This document shows, piece by piece, positions 7,016 through 14,966 of a DNA stretch of 64,000 nucleotides. Below the pieces are notes generated by a model. That model was not told the DNA's origin. It did not search any database and was given only the letters and a program-made list of their open reading frames with translations. The translations under genes and the position numbers were made by a program. Origin of the DNA: Corynebacterium sp. CNJ-954 (GTDB taxonomy: Bacteria > Actinomycetota > Actinomycetes > Mycobacteriales > Mycobacteriaceae); contig NZ_MKKI01000045.1 in assembly GCF_001942345.1 (NCBI RefSeq), positions 143,885-207,884 of the forward strand. Direction: 5' to 3'. Within the stretch, counting starts at the first letter, position 1, and the number at the start of each line of letters is the position of its first letter.

Positions 7016-9511
7016 ATGACTACAGAAACTGGCACGGTGGACCAGCCCCTCGATCTGTTGATCGTGGGCGCGGGACTCTCCGGAATCGACCTCGCCCACC
7101 ACGTGGCCCAGAATTTCCCTCACTGGTCGTGGGAGATCCACGACACCCACGACGACCTCGGCGGAACCTGGCACACCTTCACCTACCCGGGCATCCGCTC
7201 CGACTCGGACATGGCCACCTTCGGATTCCCCTTCCGCCCCTGGCCGCACAAGGGCACCCTGGGGCAGGGGGCGGACATCAAGGAGTACATCCGGGACGTC
7301 GCCCGCGACTGTGGTGCCCTGGAGCGCCTGCGTACAGGCTCCTGGATCAAGGACGCCGACTGGCAGACCGACAAGGACCTCTACGCCGTCACCGCCGTGA
7401 CAGGGTCCGGAGAGCGCACGATCTACGCCCGCCGCGTGCACTACGCGTCCGGCTACTACTCCCACGACAAGGGCTTCCGTCCCACCTTCCCCGGGGAGGA
7501 GGACTTCACCGGACAGATCATCCACCCGCAGCAGTGGCCGGACGACCTGAACTACAAGGGCACCAGGATCGTGGTCATCGGGTCCGGTGCCACCGCGATC
7601 ACCCTGATCCCGGCCCTGGAGAAGGCAGGCGCAGAAGTCACCATGCTGCAGCGCAGCCCCAGCTACGTCGCCCCCTTGCCGGAGGTGGACATCATCAGCA
7701 GCATCTGGAGGAAGCTCCTGCCCGCCGGCCCCGCCTACCGGGTGGCACGCTTCAACCATGCCGCCCGCGACATGGCGCAGTACGTCGTCGCCCAGCGCAC
7801 CCCCTGGCTGTTCAAGAACGCCCTGCGCCTGATGCAGCGGCCGTACCTTTCCGCGGACCAGATCAACGAGCACTTCACGCCCCGGTACAACCCCTGGGAC
7901 CAGCGCGTCTGCAAGGCGCCCAACGGCGACATCTTCTCCGCGTTGCAGCGCAACGCCGACGTCGTCACCGACACCATCGACCGGTTCACCACCGACGGGG
8001 TCCGCCTGGCGTCGGGCAGGGAACTGCGTGCCGACATCATCGTCACCGCCACCGGCCTGGAACTCGAGGCTTTCGGCGGCGGCACGCTGAGTATCGACGG
8101 CGAAGAACTGCAGCTCAGCGACCAGGTCTTCTACCGGGGAATCATGCTCGCGAGCCTGCCGAACTTCAGTTTCACCGTCGGGTACGTGAACGCGTCCTGG
8201 ACGCTACGGTCCGACATGGTGTCCCGCTACATGGTCAAGCTGTGGAAGACGGGTGAGGAGTTCTACAGCCCGGCACTGCCACCGGGACGCAGCGACCGGC
8301 CCCTGCTCGACTTCGAGGCCGGCTACGTCCAACGTGGCGTGCACCGGTTCCCCACCCAGGGCGACGGCTCACCCTGGCAGTACACCCAGAACTACCTCAC
8401 CGAACTCCCCGAGCTCGCCTACGGCGATCAACGCCGCGACATGGTCTTCGGCGACCGCTGCCTCCGACTCGCCGGCAGTTCACGGCCGGGGCCGGACGTC
8501 CAGACCGTCAGCACCGGTGGCGACTTCACCGAGACCTCGATGCGTGCGCTGCCTCCCACCGAGACCGTCACCGTGGACGGGCGCACCGTTCGGGTGCGTC
8601 GTGGCGGCCCGGCGGCACGGCAGGAGGGCCGTGAGAGTGACGGCGCCGTGGTGATGATCCACGGCATCGGACGTTCCCTGGAGGACTGGGACGACCAGGC
8701 GATACTCATCGGTGAGAACAGCCGCTACATCGCCCTGGACATTCCCGGCTTCGGCTTCAGCGATCCCGCGGCGGACGTCACCCTCGCCGACACCGCCGGT
8801 CTGCTGTGGAAGGTGCTCGACGCCCTCGGGGAAACCCGGGTGAACCTGGTCGGGAACTCTCTGGGTGGAGCGCTGTCCATGGAGATGACCGCGCAACGTC
8901 CCGATGACGTCTCCAGTGTGTCGCTCGTCGACCCGGTGGGTTTCGGCGACCGAACCACGCCCCTGATCCGGCTGATCACTGTTCCCGTCCTCGGACGGCT
9001 CAACGCCGCGACGACGCGCCTGCGGGCCATCTACCAGCCGGTGGAGCATGTCGTCCTGCGCCGTCGTGGTGCCGTGACCCGCCGCCGGCTGGACGTCCAG
9101 AAGCGGATCGCAGCGCACCCGCACCGCACCCCGACGTTCTACTCCTTCGCCCGGCACCTCGGGACCCCGTTCGGTATCCGTGAGGGATGGCGCCGGGACC
9201 TGCTGGCCCGCTTCAACCGCGCCACGGCCGAGCGTATCCCGGTGATGCTGGCCTGGGGCAGGAAGGACGCGATCCTGCCGTACGCGGACTTCCGCGCGGG
9301 CCTCGAGCAGATCACCGTCCGCGACGCCGTGGTCTTCGACGACTGCGGGCACATGCCCCAGCTCGAGTACCCGCAGGAATTCGCGGAACAGTACCAGCGC
9401 TTCCTGTTCGGCGTCTGGGCCACGCCCGAAGACGCTGCACACCACAATGACCACAATGACCACAATGACCACAATGAGCACGATGAGAAGGAAACGGTGA
9501 CGGGGAAATGA
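7016..9511 (+). CDS. Baeyer-Villiger-type monooxygenase/alpha-beta hydrolase fusion
   Basis: Fusion protein of 831 aa. Residues 1-~500 are a class B flavin monooxygenase: FAD motif GAGLSG (18-23), the fingerprint FTGQIIHPQQWP (164-175, fitting FxGxxxHxxxWP) and a second Rossmann motif GSGATA (189-194). Residues ~520-810 are an alpha/beta hydrolase: oxyanion HG at 549-550, nucleophile GNSLGG with Ser615, acid Asp751 and His779. Known members of the two families would convert a ketone to an ester and then cleave it. The tail is His/Asn/Asp-rich. TATGGT ends 6 nt before the ATG (leaderless). The SDR gene overlaps by 4 bp, so an alcohol to ketone to ester to acid plus alcohol route is plausible. 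The substrate is unknown. Confidence 0.9.
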   Translation: MTTETGTVDQPLDLLIVGAGLSGIDLAHHVAQNFPHWSWEIHDTHDDLGGTWHTFTYPGIRSDSDMATFGFPFRPWPHKGTLGQGADIKEYIRDVARDCGALERLRTGSWIKDADWQTDKDLYAVTAVTGSGERTIYARRVHYASGYYSHDKGFRPTFPGEEDFTGQIIHPQQWPDDLNYKGTRIVVIGSGATAITLIPALEKAGAEVTMLQRSPSYVAPLPEVDIISSIWRKLLPAGPAYRVARFNHAARDMAQYVVAQRTPWLFKNALRLMQRPYLSADQINEHFTPRYNPWDQRVCKAPNGDIFSALQRNADVVTDTIDRFTTDGVRLASGRELRADIIVTATGLELEAFGGGTLSIDGEELQLSDQVFYRGIMLASLPNFSFTVGYVNASWTLRSDMVSRYMVKLWKTGEEFYSPALPPGRSDRPLLDFEAGYVQRGVHRFPTQGDGSPWQYTQNYLTELPELAYGDQRRDMVFGDRCLRLAGSSRPGPDVQTVSTGGDFTETSMRALPPTETVTVDGRTVRVRRGGPAARQEGRESDGAVVMIHGIGRSLEDWDDQAILIGENSRYIALDIPGFGFSDPAADVTLADTAGLLWKVLDALGETRVNLVGNSLGGALSMEMTAQRPDDVSSVSLVDPVGFGDRTTPLIRLITVPVLGRLNAATTRLRAIYQPVEHVVLRRRGAVTRRRLDVQKRIAAHPHRTPTFYSFARHLGTPFGIREGWRRDLLARFNRATAERIPVMLAWGRKDAILPYADFRAGLEQITVRDAVVFDDCGHMPQLEYPQEFAEQYQRFLFGVWATPEDAAHHNDHNDHNDHNEHDEKETVTGK
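9442..9477 (+). repeat. Four 9-bp repeats encoding HND tail
   Basis: CCACAATGA is repeated four times without error and encodes alternating His-Asn-Asp/Glu triplets near the C-terminus of the monooxygenase-hydrolase fusion. The unit is a multiple of three, so copy-number change would alter tail length without frameshift. A metal-binding or linker role is possible. Confidence 0.9.
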
Positions 9512-10329
9512 TCAGGACGAAGCACACCGGCCCCCGTACCGTGCTTGTCACGGGTGCGGCTTCCGGCCTGGGCCTGGAAATCTCCAGGCAGTTCCTGGAC
9601 AAGGGCGACCGGGTGATCCTGACCGACCTCCACGACGACGCCCCGCCGAGTGTCCGGGCGTTGACCGGGGACTGGAGCTACCGGACACTCAACGTGACCA
9701 GCGACGAAGACTGGCAGGTCGCCGCCGACGAGGTCGGTTCACTGGACATCCTCGTCAGCAACGCCGGCATCGCCATCGGCGGGCGTGTCACCGAGACCAG
9801 GATCGACACCTGGCAGAAGGCACTCGACATCAACGTCCTCGGCTCCGTCCGTGGTGCCCGGGCGTTCGTTCCCTCGATGCGTGAAGGCGGCCGGGTCGTG
9901 CTCACCGCCTCCGCCGCGGGCCTCGTCCACGCGCCGGCAATGTCCACCTACAACGCCACGAAGGCTGCGGTCGTGGCGCTGGGGGAGACCCTGGACGCCG
10001 AGCTACGGCACCGGAAGATCAGCACCACGGTGATCTGTCCGCAGTTCTTCAAGTCCGGTCTCGCCGACTCCCTCGTCGGTGACGACGACGCGATGGACGC
10101 CGTGGCACGCGTCCTGCTCAGCGGGACCTGGCTCACCTCGGAGATCATCGCGCGCCGGGCGGTGAAAGGCATCGAGGCCCGGCGCACGGTCGTCACCCCT
10201 GACGGCTTCGCCACATTCTCGTGGTACTCCAAGCGCTTCACTCGGATCCCCTACCTCTTCCTGCTCCGCACCATCGGGTGGGGAGTGGCGCGTCAGGTCC
10301 GGCGCTCGGAAGGGCAGGCCAAGCGCTGA
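9508..10329 (+). CDS. SDR family NAD(P)-dependent oxidoreductase
   Basis: Protein of 273 aa with a classical SDR fold: cofactor motif TGAASGLG (about residues 15-22), NAG (ILVSNAGIAI), catalytic Ser in VLTASAAG and YNATK (YxxxK). It oxidises an alcohol or reduces a carbonyl with NAD(P)(H). The ATG overlaps the TGA of the fusion gene by 4 bp (ATGA), so translation is coupled; the two proteins probably act on the same substrate, the SDR giving the ketone used by the monooxygenase. The extended C-terminus (IPYLFLLRTIGWGVARQVRR) is hydrophobic and may bind membrane. Confidence 0.9.
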   Translation: MIRTKHTGPRTVLVTGAASGLGLEISRQFLDKGDRVILTDLHDDAPPSVRALTGDWSYRTLNVTSDEDWQVAADEVGSLDILVSNAGIAIGGRVTETRIDTWQKALDINVLGSVRGARAFVPSMREGGRVVLTASAAGLVHAPAMSTYNATKAAVVALGETLDAELRHRKISTTVICPQFFKSGLADSLVGDDDAMDAVARVLLSGTWLTSEIIARRAVKGIEARRTVVTPDGFATFSWYSKRFTRIPYLFLLRTIGWGVARQVRRSEGQAKR

Positions 10330-10348
10330 CCGAGACACCGGTCAGTGC
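10323..10348. terminator. Stem-loop between convergent genes
   Basis: A 10-bp stem (GCGCTGACCG / CGGTCAGTGC, with one G-T pair) and 6-nt loop spans the stops of the SDR and the convergent amidohydrolase. There is no U-tract, as is common for actinobacterial terminators; it could serve both strands. Confidence 0.5.
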
Positions 10349-11904
10349 ACCCCGAGTTTCTCCTTCTCCTCAGCCACGATGCCGCGAACATCATCGCGGA
10401 GCTGTTCGGCGTCGAAGAGTGACCCGCCCTTGACCGTGTACCTGATCGCGGAGTGCCGACGTGCGACACCGTCGGTGTACCGGAGGGCACCGTGCCCGTA
10501 CATGACCTTGAGGTTCGACAGCGGGTTCTCGTCCAGCACGATCAGATCGGCGTCCTTGCCGACCTCCACGGAGCCGGTCTGCGCATCCAGGCCCATGAGG
10601 CTCGCGGTGTCGAGGGTCGCCGCCCTCACGATGTCGAGGGGGTGGAAGCCGGCTTCACGAAGCAGCTCAAGTTCTTCGATGATCCCGAATCCGAAGGTCT
10701 TGTAGATGAACCCGGAATCGGAACCTGCAGTTACCCGGCCCCCTCGGTTCTTGAAGTCGAGGGTGAACTTCATCCAGCGGGTGTACGCCTGACGCCACGG
10801 TGCCTCCTGTTCCGAGCCCCAGTCGCCGTAAACGGAGCCGTGGCTGTCCGGGTCCGGTTCGAAGAAGTCCCAGAGCTGTGGGGCGGTGAAGTCTGTGTGC
10901 CATTCCGAGTTCCTGACCCGGGCGGCATCGCGGTGACCGATGTAGATGTTGAAGGTCGGACTCAAGGTGACGCCGAGTGACAGGAATTCGTCGAGAGTCT
11001 CATCCCATGCGGCGGAACCCGGCTCCGCGGACTGCATCCAGAGCGGACCGCCACTGGCGTATCGCGCGGGTTCGTCACTGTAGTTGTAGCCGGCCGGGAA
11101 GTTCTGCACCGTTCTGTCACGGAACATCGCCTCCGGAAGGCCGTACCAGTGTTCGATGCTGCGGAGCCCCCACCGTGCCGTGGTCATGGCGTTGATCTGG
11201 CGGACCCTGCGCTGTTCATGGTGGCATGCGCTGTCCAGTCCGAGTGCCGTCGTCTCCTTGAGGGCGCCCTCGAACGCCTCCGGGGCGGCCCCCATGAACT
11301 TCACTCCCCGCGCACCACGGTCCGCCATCTTCTGCACCCACTGCGCCGCGGTCCGGGCATCGGTGATCGGACCGCCGTGTTCCGTGCCGAAAAAGGGGTA
11401 GGGGACGATACGCGGGGCCGCGATGTCGTGCTCGGCGCTCCGAGCGGACTCGCTGAGGCTGAAGTCCAGACCATTGAGGCAACCGACCTCGCGCACTGTG
11501 GTGACACCGTGGGCGAGCCACAACTTGTAGACGTAGTCGGCGCTGGGAGCCTGGTCGGGGTTCCCGATATGGACGTGCGAATCGACGAGGCCAGGCATGA
11601 CGAAATGCCCGTCGAGGGCGATGACACGGGCATCGGGATGGGCCGTCGGAAGGTCGATGTCGCCGACGATGGCTTTCGCGATCGGATCGGTCTTGTCCAT
11701 GATGCTCTCGATACGTCCGTCCCGGAGGAGGATGTCCGCCGGACCGTAGGGAGGGGCACCCGTACCGTCGATGATGAAGACCGACTGCAGAATGACCGGC
11801 TCGCCGGGGGACGTCCCCCGGTTCCTGGGAGAGCCGGGCACCTGGAGCGCTGCCCCAGGGTTGTCGGATGGACCGGGCAGTCCGTTCTCGTGGTTCTGGC
11901 ACAT
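10342..11904 (-). CDS. Amidohydrolase family protein
   Basis: Protein of 520 aa of the metal-dependent amidohydrolase superfamily: GHFVMPGLVDSHVHIG (HxH metal pair), KFMGAAPEAF, CHHEQ, SIEHWYG, GSDSGF (metal Asp) and the C-terminal DADLIVLDENPL. It resembles imidazolonepropionase/Xaa-Pro dipeptidase-like hydrolases, but the substrate is unknown. An N-terminal extension of ~35 residues precedes the usual start VILQSVFIIDGTG, so translation may begin further in; an AGGAAAGG lies 12 nt before the chosen ATG. It is the last gene of a minus-strand unit with the RpiR regulator and ABM protein. Confidence 0.85.
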   Translation of the reverse strand: MCQNHENGLPGPSDNPGAALQVPGSPRNRGTSPGEPVILQSVFIIDGTGAPPYGPADILLRDGRIESIMDKTDPIAKAIVGDIDLPTAHPDARVIALDGHFVMPGLVDSHVHIGNPDQAPSADYVYKLWLAHGVTTVREVGCLNGLDFSLSESARSAEHDIAAPRIVPYPFFGTEHGGPITDARTAAQWVQKMADRGARGVKFMGAAPEAFEGALKETTALGLDSACHHEQRRVRQINAMTTARWGLRSIEHWYGLPEAMFRDRTVQNFPAGYNYSDEPARYASGGPLWMQSAEPGSAAWDETLDEFLSLGVTLSPTFNIYIGHRDAARVRNSEWHTDFTAPQLWDFFEPDPDSHGSVYGDWGSEQEAPWRQAYTRWMKFTLDFKNRGGRVTAGSDSGFIYKTFGFGIIEELELLREAGFHPLDIVRAATLDTASLMGLDAQTGSVEVGKDADLIVLDENPLSNLKVMYGHGALRYTDGVARRHSAIRYTVKGGSLFDAEQLRDDVRGIVAEEKEKLGVH

Positions 11905-11952
11905 GGCGATCTGGGCCTTTCCTGTCAGTGGTGGGGCAGTGCGTACATCGGG

Positions 11953-12789
11953 TCAGGCCTCGTCGTCCATGAGGTCGAGGTCGTTCCAGGCACGTTCAAT
12001 GGCGGAACTCGTCCGGTAGTCCGACGCCGACACGAGCTCCGAGAGAATGGCCTGGACCACCGCCATGGGAGCGGTGACCGACGGCATCCGGTCGATGCTC
12101 TCGACGGGGGCGACGATGAGGTGGTCGGCGTCCTTCCCGAGGGGGGAGGACGCGAGATCGGTGAGCACGGCCACGGTGGCACCTCGTTCGCGTGCGAGAT
12201 GCGTGACGGTGCGGAGCGACCTGGTGAGACGCCAGATGTTGATCGTGAGGACGCAGTCCCCGTGCCGTAGCTGCGAGACCTCGACGACCTGGCTCGTCGC
12301 CGGGCCATCGGCGACGTGTACATCGAACCCGGCTATTCTCGCCTGGTACCCGAGCACACGGGCGGGGCCGGACCCTGTTCCTGTGGCGACCACGACCGTC
12401 CGGTTGGCCGCCCGAATGGATGCTGCGGTCGCGCGGATGGCGGCGACGTTCTCCGGGGTCTCCAGAGAGGCAAGATTCGACGCGTCCTTGTGGATCGTCA
12501 ACATCGCGGCGTTGCCCGTGGAGAGTGACACGCCGGGGCCGGGGAGCGAGGAACCGTGGTAGACGTTGCGTAGAGCCAGGCGCAGATCGGGCCAACCGTT
12601 GAACCCGACCTGCTGCGCGGTGCGCACGACCGTGGAGACGTTGGCGCCGGCACGCTCGGCGACCTCGCGGCCGGAGGCGTACGAGGCGAACTGCGGGGAG
12701 TGGGCGAGTACGCTGACCACACGCTCGGCCTGGCTGCCCAGTGAAATGTCCCGTGTGAGCTCTGCGAGCCATTGGTCGGGTGCTGTCAT
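11953..12789 (-). CDS. MurR/RpiR family transcriptional regulator
   Basis: Protein of 278 aa. The N-terminal ~80 residues form the RpiR helix-turn-helix (LGSQAERVVSVLAHSPQFASYASGREVAERAGANVSTVVRTAQQVGFNGWPDLR); residues ~110-250 form a SIS sugar-isomerase-like ligand domain (NRTVVVATGTGSGPARVLGYQ, GDCVLTINIW). The family senses phosphorylated or acidic sugars. Start chosen at 12789, where AGGAGAC precedes the ATG; an upstream in-frame start would overlap the ABM gene. It lies between two metabolic genes and opposite the MFS/amidohydrolase unit, so it is the likely regulator of the whole cluster. Confidence 0.9.
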   Translation of the reverse strand: MTAPDQWLAELTRDISLGSQAERVVSVLAHSPQFASYASGREVAERAGANVSTVVRTAQQVGFNGWPDLRLALRNVYHGSSLPGPGVSLSTGNAAMLTIHKDASNLASLETPENVAAIRATAASIRAANRTVVVATGTGSGPARVLGYQARIAGFDVHVADGPATSQVVEVSQLRHGDCVLTINIWRLTRSLRTVTHLARERGATVAVLTDLASSPLGKDADHLIVAPVESIDRMPSVTAPMAVVQAILSELVSASDYRTSSAIERAWNDLDLMDDEA

Positions 12790-12799
12790 CGGTGTCTCC

Positions 12800-13108
12800 T
12801 CACGATGTCTGTCCGTCTGTATGAGTGGCGTGGGCGACGCGGAACTCATGGTTCGAGGCGGTGAGGTCCGGGCCAGCGGCCTCGGCGATGCCCGCGCTGA
12901 ATTCGGTACGCACGGGGGAGTGCAGCCAGTTGTCGTAGCCGGCCTGGTCCTCCCACCATGCGGTCACCAGGATCCTGGTGGGATCCGCCGGATCCACGAG
13001 GAGCTGCGCGGAGACGGCCCCTGAGCTCTCCAGAACCTGCGCCTCCCGGTAGTAGGCGACCACGGCGTCGACGTTCTCGGCAGGGACGCGGAGTTCAAGG
13101 AGACTCAT
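12800..13108 (-). CDS. Antibiotic biosynthesis monooxygenase (ABM) domain protein
   Basis: Protein of 102 aa matching the dimeric ferredoxin-like ABM fold: LLELRVPAENVDAVVAYYREAQVLES, ILVTAWWEDQAGYDNWLHSP. Members include cofactor-free quinol monooxygenases and heme-degrading proteins; no heme-binding signature is clear. The ATG at 13108 is preferred since the homologous core begins there; in-frame ATG at 13117 and GTG at 13150 lie in or beyond the palindrome at 13116-13133. No ribosome binding site is visible. First gene of the minus-strand unit. Confidence 0.75.
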   Translation of the reverse strand: MSLLELRVPAENVDAVVAYYREAQVLESSGAVSAQLLVDPADPTRILVTAWWEDQAGYDNWLHSPVRTEFSAGIAEAAGPDLTASNHEFRVAHATHTDGQTS

Positions 13109-13115
13109 CGAGTGC

Positions 13116-13133
13116 ATGCAATGAGTATTGCAT
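13116..13133. promoter_or_regulatory. 18-bp palindrome at ABM start
   Basis: ATGCAAT-GAGT-ATTGCAT, perfect 7-bp arms, sits just upstream of the ABM start and 360 bp from the MFS start. A repressor bound here would block the ABM/RpiR transcript. The RpiR protein is the obvious candidate. Confidence 0.6.
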
Positions 13134-13393
13134 AACGTAATGACGTGCACTAGCGCCGAGTGGTGGTCCGTAGAGGAGGAGGCAGGAGAAAGACCTGCAA
13201 GAGACGTGTTTATGTGCTGATTTCACATCTTTGTGCGGGTGGCCGGACAGGGAGGAGTGTGTTGCATCAGTGCATCGCCTCGCTGTGGTCCGAGTTCTTG
13301 GACAGTGCCCTGAGGGGTGCTGCTTCTCTGGACGGAGTGCTGTGACCTGCCCTGATGTAGGAGTGTCGGGTGACGTGACGGACGGAACAAACA

Positions 13394-13416
13394 TTGCAGA
13401 AAAAGAAAATCTGCAA
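13394..13416. promoter_or_regulatory. Palindrome upstream of MFS gene
   Basis: TTGCAGA and TCTGCAA form perfect 7-bp arms around a 9-nt A-rich spacer, 70 bp before the MFS start; TGTTGCAAGACACA follows at once. It shares TGCA/TGCAA half-sites with the palindrome at 13116, consistent with one regulator for both directions. Confidence 0.5.
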
Positions 13417-13484
13417 AAAGTGTTGCAAGACACACTCCGCACCTCTACTGTTTCATTTCACATCGAAAGTGAATGGAGGTCGTG

Positions 13485-14915
13485 ATGACCACATCAACAG
13501 GCGCAACGGGCGCACAGCAGGAAGAACTACTCGCACGTCTCGACAGGCTGGAGCCGGGGAAGCCGCACCGTCGGCTGATGGTGATGGGTGGTCTCGGCTA
13601 CACCTTCGACTCATTCGACGGCCAGTTGATGGGCTACGCCCTCTCTGCCCTCATCGTCGTCTGGGCCATCCCGTCGTCCGTCTCCGGATGGCTCCTGTCG
13701 TCGATCTTCTTCGGCTACCTCGTCGGGGCACTGATCTCCGGTGTGCTCGCCGACAGGTTCGGTCGCCGGAAACTCATGATGACGGCGCTCCTGATCTTCT
13801 CCGCGTGCAGCCTGCTGATGGGCACAGCGAACTCGGTGCCGGAGCTGTTCATCTGGCGTGCGCTCGCCGGCATCGGTATCGGTGCCGAGACGGCGCTGAT
13901 CGCTCCCTACATCTCCGAATTCCTGCCGGCACGTGTCCGCGGAAAGTTCGTCTCCCGGACCGTCGGATTCCTGGCATTCGGGTACATCATCGCCGGTGTC
14001 CTCGCCCCGGTGATCATCTCCCCGAATCCGGAGACCGGCTGGCGGATCGCCGCAGTCGTCGCTGCCCTGCCTGTGGTGCTGCTGCTCTGGTGGCGGCGGT
14101 CGCTGCCTGAATCCCCCCGTTTCCTGCTGTCCAAGGGGCGTATCGACGAAGCCACCGCCGTCATCGAGGAGTTTGAACGCCGCAGTGGTGTCGATCCCGC
14201 CGAGAATGCCGCGGTCGCTGCCGAAACGCCGGCACCGAAGGCTGTCGGAGGGGACAACCTGGAGTCTGAAGCCACCGTGTCCAAGCGGGGACCGTTCTCC
14301 ACCCTCGCCGCCCTGTGGCGGGGACCGCTGTTCCGGACGACGATGGTCATCTGGGTCCTCTGGTTCATCCTCACCGGCGTGAACTACGGGTTCGCCAGCT
14401 GGCTGCCCGCACTGCTCGTCACGGCAAAGGGATTCACGCTGACAGGCTCCTTCCTGTTCGCCTTCGTGACGGCGTTGGCGCAGCTCCCCGGCTACTACGT
14501 GGCCAGCCTGCTGATCGACAGGATGGAACGCAAGTGGTTGATCGCGATCTACGCCACCGGTGCCACGGTCTCCGCCGTGATCGTCGCCCTAGCCGGCAAC
14601 GTCGGAGTCCTCCTGCTGGGATCGTCCTTGCTCGCCGCCTTCACCAACGGTGTCGCCGCCGTCTACTACACCTACACCTCCGAGCTCTACCCGACGTCTA
14701 TCCGTGCGACCGGTATGGGGGTCGCCTCCGCCGTCGGTCGCGTCGGGGCGATCACCGCACCCATCGCCATCGGCTACATGTACGCCTCGATCGGATTCAC
14801 CAACGTCTTCCTCGTCCTGGTGGGTGCCCTGGTCGTGGCAGTCATCTTCATCGTGATCTTCGGTGAGAAGACGTCTGGTCGTGCTCTCAACGAGGACGTT
14901 CCGGACCACGCCTAG
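13485..14915 (+). CDS. MFS transporter, metabolite:H+ symporter type
   Basis: Protein of 476 aa with 12 membrane segments and a central hydrophilic loop. The segment GGLGYTFDSFDGQLMGYALSALI, the loop GVLADRFGRRKLMM and YISEFLPARVRGKF match the metabolite:H+ symporter (aromatic acid/sugar-acid) branch of the MFS, which imports organic acids. The ATG at 13485 follows GGAGG; an in-frame ATG four codons earlier contains that site and is unlikely. It is co-oriented with an amidohydrolase 51 bp downstream, so its substrate is probably the hydrolase substrate. Confidence 0.9.
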   Translation: MTTSTGATGAQQEELLARLDRLEPGKPHRRLMVMGGLGYTFDSFDGQLMGYALSALIVVWAIPSSVSGWLLSSIFFGYLVGALISGVLADRFGRRKLMMTALLIFSACSLLMGTANSVPELFIWRALAGIGIGAETALIAPYISEFLPARVRGKFVSRTVGFLAFGYIIAGVLAPVIISPNPETGWRIAAVVAALPVVLLLWWRRSLPESPRFLLSKGRIDEATAVIEEFERRSGVDPAENAAVAAETPAPKAVGGDNLESEATVSKRGPFSTLAALWRGPLFRTTMVIWVLWFILTGVNYGFASWLPALLVTAKGFTLTGSFLFAFVTALAQLPGYYVASLLIDRMERKWLIAIYATGATVSAVIVALAGNVGVLLLGSSLLAAFTNGVAAVYYTYTSELYPTSIRATGMGVASAVGRVGAITAPIAIGYMYASIGFTNVFLVLVGALVVAVIFIVIFGEKTSGRALNEDVPDHA

Positions 14916-14916
14916 C

Positions 14917-14952
14917 GACAACGTCCCTGACAACGTCCCTGAAAACGTCCCT
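14917..14952 (+). repeat. Three 12-bp tandem repeats between MFS and amidohydrolase
   Basis: GACAACGTCCCT occurs twice and GAAAACGTCCCT once, head to tail, starting 2 bp after the MFS stop and ending before the AAAAGGAG ribosome binding site of the next gene. It looks like local duplication; it may tune spacing or translation of the amidohydrolase. Confidence 0.85.
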
Positions 14953-14966
14953 GAAAAGGAGCTGCC

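Larger units (their letters stand above)
13109..13484. other. Divergent regulatory region of the amidohydrolase cluster
   Basis: This 376-bp gap separates the ABM/RpiR/amidohydrolase unit from the MFS/amidohydrolase unit. It holds two palindromes with TGCAA half-sites (annotated separately) and an AT-rich stretch from about 13385 to 13470, unlike the GC-rich flanks, ending in GGAGG before the MFS start. Short frames here lack any family similarity I can see. Confidence 0.7.

Noticed and set aside
6140..7873. A 577-codon minus-strand frame opposite the aldo/keto reductase and the fusion gene
   Set aside because: No motifs, biased composition and complete overlap with two strongly supported genes.
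13160..13345. A 61-codon frame in the divergent regulatory gap
   Set aside because: Arg/Gly/Ser-rich, no ribosome binding site, no similarity; overlaps probable regulatory DNA.
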